DNA from: an uncultured Dorea sp.
Lineage (GTDB): Bacteria; Bacillota; Clostridia; Lachnospirales; Lachnospiraceae
DNA: 64,000 nucleotides
Assembly: GCA_910580235.1 (NCBI GenBank)
Contig: CAJTVU010000001.1
Coordinates: 1-64,000, forward strand
Direction: 5' to 3'
The notes beneath the pieces are model-generated. The model was given only the letters and a program-made list of their open reading frames with translations. It was not told where the DNA came from and did not search any database. Below are positions 59,479 to 64,000 of the stretch, piece by piece. Position 1 is the first letter of the stretch; every line of letters begins with the position of its first letter. Position numbers and translations under genes: made by a program.

Positions 59479-60761
59479 AGATCCACGATTCCCTCTCTCG
59501 CCATATATTCTAAGGACATTAAGATCCCATGCTTCGCGTGGTGCCATGTAAGCCCCCCCTGGAAATAGACCGCATAAGGCGGCTTCATAGGGCCGTCCGC
59601 GCTCAGCTCGATGGAGGAGCCCGCCACGAACGCCCCCGCCGCCATTATCACATCACTGTCATAGCCAGGCATGGCCCATGGCTCCGGCGTCACATAAGCG
59701 TCCACCGGTGCTGCCGCCTGGATGCCCCGGCAGAAAGCGACGACCCCTTCCGGCGTCCCAAGCTCCACCGCCTGGATGATATCATGGCGGCTCTCGGTAC
59801 TGTTCGGGATGACCTTATATCCCAGCTTTTCATAAATACCGGCGGCAAAGACTGCGCCTTTTAACGCCCCCGCTACCACGGAAGGCGCAAGGAACAGCCC
59901 CTGATAGAAGGACTGCATCACTCCAAGAGAAGCCCCTACTTCCTTCCCAAGCCCCGGGGATGTGAGGCGGTACCCGCACAGATCGATCAGATCCTTCCTT
60001 CCTGCGATATAGCCCCCGATAGGAGCAAGGCCGCCTCCTGCATTTTTAATGAGAGAGCCCACGGTCATGTCGGCTCCCACATCGCTTGGCTCCTTCTCCT
60101 CCACAAACTCTCCATAGCAGTTGTCCACCATACAGATGACGTCAGGCTTTAGCTTCTTCACAAAGGCGATCAGCTCCCCGATCTGGCCGACGGAAAAGCT
60201 GGGCCGTGTGAGATATCCTTTGGAGCGTTGTATCGTCACCATCTTCGTCCTCTCGCTGACCGCCTTCGCGATCCCGTCGTAGTCGAACGTGCCGTCCGCG
60301 AGCAGCTCCACCTGGGAGTAGGTAATACCGTACTCAGCCAGCGATCCATGAGAAGGACGGATGCCAATGACTTCCTCCAGCGTGTCATAAGGCTTCCCTA
60401 CAGGAGATAAAAGCTCGTCTCCCGGCCTTAGGACTGCGCCAAGAGCCAGAGACAAAGCATGTGTCCCACATGTGATCTGGGGCCTTACGAGGGCGCTCTC
60501 TGTGTGGAAGACGGACGCATATACGTCTTCCAGCACGTCCCTCCCCGGATCGTTGTACCCGTAGCCGCTGGCATAATAGTGGAGGCAATTCTCATTCACT
60601 TGGCTGTCCTGCATCGCTCCTGTGACTTTCATCTGGTTGTACTCAGCGATCCGGTCGATCCCATCGAACCGCTCCCGAAGGCCGCAAAGGATCTCTTCTC
60701 CAAATTCGTACACGCTCTTTCTTATGCCCGTCTTCTCATATAAATCTGTCAGCTCCGTCAT
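59475..60761 (-). CDS. Methionine gamma-lyase family PLP enzyme
   Basis: A 428-residue PLP enzyme of the PF06838 group, also labelled aluminium-resistance protein. Visible are TCGTHALSLALGAVLRPGDEL, VDNCYGEFVEEKEP, and SLIKNAGGGLAPIGGYIAG, whose Lys is the likely PLP anchor. The family probably eliminates sulfur amino acids, but activity here is unproven. Start ATG 60761 with GAGAGGATAGAGAAG upstream. Confidence 0.9.
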   Translation of the reverse strand: MTELTDLYEKTGIRKSVYEFGEEILCGLRERFDGIDRIAEYNQMKVTGAMQDSQVNENCLHYYASGYGYNDPGRDVLEDVYASVFHTESALVRPQITCGTHALSLALGAVLRPGDELLSPVGKPYDTLEEVIGIRPSHGSLAEYGITYSQVELLADGTFDYDGIAKAVSERTKMVTIQRSKGYLTRPSFSVGQIGELIAFVKKLKPDVICMVDNCYGEFVEEKEPSDVGADMTVGSLIKNAGGGLAPIGGYIAGRKDLIDLCGYRLTSPGLGKEVGASLGVMQSFYQGLFLAPSVVAGALKGAVFAAGIYEKLGYKVIPNSTESRHDIIQAVELGTPEGVVAFCRGIQAAAPVDAYVTPEPWAMPGYDSDVIMAAGAFVAGSSIELSADGPMKPPYAVYFQGGLTWHHAKHGILMSLEYMAREGIVDL

Positions 60762-60766
60762 CTTCT

Positions 60767-61069
60767 CTATCCTCTCTGCATGGCATCCATGATCTTCGTC
60801 TTCACCTGGGCGCATTTCGCGTCAAATTCCGGGTTGAAAGGCGGGATCTCCATCGCGATATCCGCCGCCTTCTTAAAATCCTTCATGTCATACAAAAGAG
60901 CGGCCCGGTTCAGCTCATAGAGGTACCTCTCCCCCTCCCTTCGGATCAGAGGCTCAAGCGCCTGCAGCTCCTTGTAAGTAGCCTCCGCGTTATGGCTGTA
61001 AGAATAGATCTCCATCAACATGTTCATCTTCTTTACAAACCGGGATCTCCCGAATAATCTCCTGAGCAT
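60767..61069 (-). CDS. Small TPR-like hypothetical protein
   Basis: A 100-residue helical protein with a basic N-terminus and TPR-like spacing (YSYSHNAEATYKELQALEPLIR, then YLYELNRAALLYDMKDFKKAADIA). ATG 61069 has GGGAG 4 bp upstream and lies 37 bp inside the miaA end. Function unknown. Confidence 0.75.
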   Translation of the reverse strand: MLRRLFGRSRFVKKMNMLMEIYSYSHNAEATYKELQALEPLIRREGERYLYELNRAALLYDMKDFKKAADIAMEIPPFNPEFDAKCAQVKTKIMDAMQRG

Positions 61070-62004
61070 AATACTCCCTCCAAATGTTTCAAAATCGTAT
61101 TTAAAATTTCCTTTTCTTCATAGCGGCACGCGCTTTTATCGATCCAGACCACGTCCCTCTCCCTCTTGAACCATGTGATCTGCCGCTTGGCGAAATGCCG
61201 TGTGTCCCTCTTGATCTGGTACACGGCTTCCTCAAGGGTGCACATACCGTCCAGATAGTCCAATATCTCTTTATATCCAAGGCCCTGCATAGAGACAAGC
61301 TCCCGCCCATATCCCTTGCTTTTCAATGCGCGGACTTCCTCCACCAGCCCTTCTTCCACCATGTCGTCCACCCGCCCATTGATCCGCTCATACAGGCGGC
61401 TCCGCTCGTCGTTTAAGACGAAATAAGCGAAATCATAGGGCGACGTCTTCTCTCTTTCTCTCGCGTTGTGCTCCGAGATAGGCGTCCCTGTCTTTTCATA
61501 AAACTCCAGCGCCCGGATGACCCTTTTCACATTGTTTGGGTGGATCTGATCCGCAGACGCCGGATCCACCGATCTTAAACGCCTGTGGAGCGCCGCCGCC
61601 CCGTGGCCTCTCTCATAGGACGCAAGCTCCTTTCGGACGCCAGTATCTCCGTCGTCTGCCGTAAAATCAATATCGTACAGAAGCGCCTGGATGTAGAATC
61701 CGGTCCCCCCTACGACGATTGGGATATGCCCGTTGTCGCGGATGCGCTTCATGGCGCCTTTGGCCATCTCCTGGAAACGGACTACATGGAATTCTTCATC
61801 CGGCTCCAGCACATCTACAAGATAGTGCGGGATCCCTCCCATCTCTTCCGGCCGTACCTTCGCCGAGCCGATATCCATATATTTGTAAACCTGCATGGAA
61901 TCCGCTGAAATAATCTCTCCGCCGACCGCCTTTGCAAGCGCTATCGACAGAGAAGTCTTTCCCGATGCCGTTGGGCCGGTCAATATTATAAGTGGGTCTT
62001 TCAT
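61033..62004 (-). CDS. miaA: tRNA dimethylallyltransferase
   Basis: A 323-residue enzyme prenylating A37 of UNN-reading tRNAs. GPTASGKTSLSIALA is the P-loop, DSMQVYKYMDIGSAK the substrate region, and QITWFKRE the tRNA-binding block. Start ATG 62004, 5 bp after mutL; the long frame from 62178 is rejected because it runs through mutL. Confidence 0.96.
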   Translation of the reverse strand: MKDPLIILTGPTASGKTSLSIALAKAVGGEIISADSMQVYKYMDIGSAKVRPEEMGGIPHYLVDVLEPDEEFHVVRFQEMAKGAMKRIRDNGHIPIVVGGTGFYIQALLYDIDFTADDGDTGVRKELASYERGHGAAALHRRLRSVDPASADQIHPNNVKRVIRALEFYEKTGTPISEHNAREREKTSPYDFAYFVLNDERSRLYERINGRVDDMVEEGLVEEVRALKSKGYGRELVSMQGLGYKEILDYLDGMCTLEEAVYQIKRDTRHFAKRQITWFKRERDVVWIDKSACRYEEKEILNTILKHLEGVLCSGDYSGDPGL

Positions 62005-62009
62005 CTTGT

Positions 62010-63935
62010 CTACACGATCCTTTTGAATTTCTTTTCCAGCTCCCGCCTGGACATGGCGATGATCGTCGGCCGCCCGTGAGGGCAGTGATACGGGTTGTCC
62101 AACTTTAACAATTCCCCGATCAGCGCGTCCGTCTCTGCCGCGGACATACGCATATTGCCTTTTACGGCCGCCTTGCACGACATAGACGCTATCTTCTCAT
62201 CAATGAGGCGCTCCGGCATATTCCTGCTTATCTCGTCCGATAGGGAGTCCAGCATCTCCAGCAGCAGCTCTTTCTTCGCGATCCCGAACAAATTATCCGG
62301 CACTGCGCGCACTGCGTAGGAGTCCTGCCCGAACTCTTCGAACGTAAATCCGATCCTCGTAAACTGATCCATGTAAGCCTGAAGAAGAGCAGCCTCTTTC
62401 ATCGTCAGCGTAAGGACGATGGGCGGGCTGATCATCTGGGAAGTAAACTCCCGCGTCCGCATGCCCGCCAGCGTCTTCTCATAGAGGACGCGCTCATGGG
62501 CCGCGTGCTGGTCAATAATGTACAGATTATTATGATACTCCACAAGCCAGTATGTGTCAAACACTTGTCCGATGATCTTATGTTCTTTCCTTGACTCTTC
62601 ATGAAGAAGCCTCTCTTCGAAAAGATCCATCTGACGCGGCTTCTCTTCTTCCAGAGCCTCAGGCTTTGCACTCCTTTCTTCCTTTCTTCCTGACCCGGCC
62701 ATGTAGGGCGAGGCGGCTTCCATGATCCTGTCTGCCTGTGCCGGCCTCCTGTACGCATCTATTTTGCCGCTCGCCTTCACAGAAGCGTTCTGCCCATGGT
62801 AGGACTCCACCCGCTTCCTCATCTCGTTCATGAAATAGGCGAGATCCCGCTGCGCCGGAGGCGGGACAGGGCGATCCTTAGGCGGGGCGGGCGCCTCTTT
62901 TGGCGCGGCAGGGACAGCCCTGTCTAGCGCCACGTGGGGGATCAGCTCTTCTGCGTGAAGCCCAAGATCCACCGCCTCATAAATCGCGTTGTACACTTCC
63001 TGCTGGTTGGAGAAGCGAACTTCCATCTTCGTAGGATGTACATTCACATCCACATTCTCCCCGGAAGCTTCGATGTGCAGCGCCACGAACGGATATTTGT
63101 GCTGCATTGTAAAATCTTTATAAGCGTCCTCGATCGCTTTCGAGATCATCTGGCTTTTGATATACCTTCCGCCTACGAAATAATTCTCAAAATTGCGGTT
63201 GCCTCTGGATATCAGAGGCTTCCCCATATATCCGGTGATCTTTATGCCGTTCTTCTCATAGTCTGCTTTCAGGAGATTCGACGCGATCTCCCGCCCATAT
63301 ATGTGATAGATGACATCCTTTAAATTCCCATTCCCGGAAGTGTGGAGCCTTACCTGCCCGTTATTCACAAAGCGGAACGATATGTCCGGGTGGGACAGGG
63401 CGAGCCTCGTCATCAGATCCCCTACATGGCTCCCTTCTGTCATAGCCGTCTTCAGGAACTTCTTCCTTGCAGGGGTATTATAGAACAGCTGGCGGACGAG
63501 GAACGTCGTCCCTTCCGGCGCCCCCGTCTCTGTAATCTCTTCTTCTTTCCCTCCGGCAATGCGGTACTTCGTGCCAAAATCCTCTTCCCTCGCCTTCGTC
63601 ACAAGCTCTACCTGCGCCACGGCGGCAATGCTCGACAAGGCTTCCCCCCGAAACCCGAGGGAGCCTATGTGCGCCAGATCGTCCACCGAGCGTATCTTGC
63701 TTGTAGAGTGGCGCAGGAACGCGTTCCTCACATCTTCACGCCGGATCCCACAGCCGTTGTCTGCGATCCGCATAAAAGAGATGCCGCCGTCGGCGATCTC
63801 CACCGTAACGGCGGCGGCCCCTGCGTCGATGGCATTCTCCACCAGCTCCTTGACGACCGAAGCCGGGCGTTCGATCACTTCGCCCGCCGCGATCTTATCA
63901 ATTGTAATCTGGTCTAATACTTCTATCCTGCTCAT
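62010..63935 (-). CDS. mutL: DNA mismatch repair endonuclease MutL
   Basis: A 641-residue MutL. The GHKL ATPase domain has ELVENAIDAGA, DNGCGI and GFRGEALSSIAAV. The C-terminal endonuclease motif DQHAAHERVLYE, SCKAAVKGN and CPHGRPT are present, so it nicks DNA, as expected where MutH is absent. A proline-rich linker lies at about 350-370. RBS AGGTGG overlaps the mutS end. Confidence 0.97.
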   Translation of the reverse strand: MSRIEVLDQITIDKIAAGEVIERPASVVKELVENAIDAGAAAVTVEIADGGISFMRIADNGCGIRREDVRNAFLRHSTSKIRSVDDLAHIGSLGFRGEALSSIAAVAQVELVTKAREEDFGTKYRIAGGKEEEITETGAPEGTTFLVRQLFYNTPARKKFLKTAMTEGSHVGDLMTRLALSHPDISFRFVNNGQVRLHTSGNGNLKDVIYHIYGREIASNLLKADYEKNGIKITGYMGKPLISRGNRNFENYFVGGRYIKSQMISKAIEDAYKDFTMQHKYPFVALHIEASGENVDVNVHPTKMEVRFSNQQEVYNAIYEAVDLGLHAEELIPHVALDRAVPAAPKEAPAPPKDRPVPPPAQRDLAYFMNEMRKRVESYHGQNASVKASGKIDAYRRPAQADRIMEAASPYMAGSGRKEERSAKPEALEEEKPRQMDLFEERLLHEESRKEHKIIGQVFDTYWLVEYHNNLYIIDQHAAHERVLYEKTLAGMRTREFTSQMISPPIVLTLTMKEAALLQAYMDQFTRIGFTFEEFGQDSYAVRAVPDNLFGIAKKELLLEMLDSLSDEISRNMPERLIDEKIASMSCKAAVKGNMRMSAAETDALIGELLKLDNPYHCPHGRPTIIAMSRRELEKKFKRIV

Positions 63936-63939
63936 AAGA

Positions 63940-64000
63940 TTACCACCTGTTCTTCAATTTGTTCTGCAGCTGGTACAGCGTATTCAGCGCGTCGATGGGC
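63940..64000 (-). CDS. mutS: MutS C-terminus, partial
   Basis: The window edge holds the last 19 codons of a minus-strand gene, reading PIDALNTLYQLQNKLKNRW then TAA (63940-63942). PxDALNxLYxLQ is the usual C-terminus of MutS, and mutL follows 4 bp later. The rest is outside the window. Confidence 0.85.
   Translation of the reverse strand, partial: PIDALNTLYQLQNKLKNRW

Noticed and set aside
62005..62178. N-terminal extension of miaA
   Set aside because: It runs inside mutL in another frame and is not part of the MiaA family; the ATG at 62004 gives a normal-length enzyme.

Overview
The window is a typical anaerobic Firmicutes chromosome segment, most likely Lachnospiraceae (the Clostridium scindens / Dorea / Lachnoclostridium group). 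The signs are a six-gene Rnf complex, Prp protease next to an L27 with a cleavable N-terminus, a YlmH-SepF-YggS cluster, a divergent MreB, the TIGR03960/TIGR03936 radical-SAM pair, strong AGGAGG ribosome-binding sites and near-consensus sigma-A promoters. Species cannot be fixed from the sequence alone. I saw no tRNA, rRNA, CRISPR array, prophage or intact insertion sequence.

Layout. 1-5010 is an accessory island. Two blocks of related intergenic repeats (1-637 and 4377-5010) bracket an HxlR-type repressor and a divergent operon: tandem SnoaL-like protein, zinc-type macrodomain, class-M sirtuin (SirTM). The last two are the writer and eraser of a bacterial protein ADP-ribosylation system, here without the usual lipoyl-carrier partner genes. 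Behind the sirtuin come a 277-bp composite inverted-repeat element and 75-bp tandem repeats. A 19-20 bp motif (TACCCTCAGTnTACAAGGG) recurs in the 5' leader of the operon, directly after the sirtuin stop, at the far end of the inverted-repeat element, and in front of the Rnf operon.

5080-9874 is an RpiR regulator, a BaiN/HI0933-type flavoprotein, cmk, ispH and an S1-domain protein, tightly packed. 10090-15132 is rnfCDGEAB, a ferredoxin:NAD+ oxidoreductase coupled to ion pumping, followed by three small membrane proteins. 16875-24999 is an L-ascorbate (ula) PTS locus with lactonase, EIIA, EIIC, EIIB, DeoR regulator, a cytosolic propeller-like protein of unknown role, UlaE, and its own Enzyme I and HPr. 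Sugar uptake, phosphorelay and early catabolism are thus encoded together. 25103-32629 has an unknown protein, two tRNA/radical-SAM genes, YbaK, aspartate kinase, a CBS protein, an amidohydrolase and a DMT transporter. 32775-36997 is the ribosome-assembly cluster rplU-prp-rpmA-obg-yhbY-nadD-yqeK-rsfS. lexA and a Xer-type recombinase diverge at 37.7 kb, with two LexA boxes at the lexA promoter.

From 39.8 kb nearly everything is on the minus strand: a cytidylate-kinase-like protein, rluD-lspA-ylmH-sepF-yggS and an HlyD-like adaptor, then the cell-shape and division run (D,D-carboxypeptidase, mgsA, rodA, minE-minD-minC, PBP2, mreD-mreC-mreB, radC, a DUF4321 protein). Two flavoproteins, a methionine gamma-lyase-like PLP enzyme, miaA, mutL and the 3' end of mutS finish the window. 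Peptidoglycan elongation (RodA, PBP2, MreBCD) and division-site placement (MinCDE, SepF) are therefore concentrated in about 15 kb.
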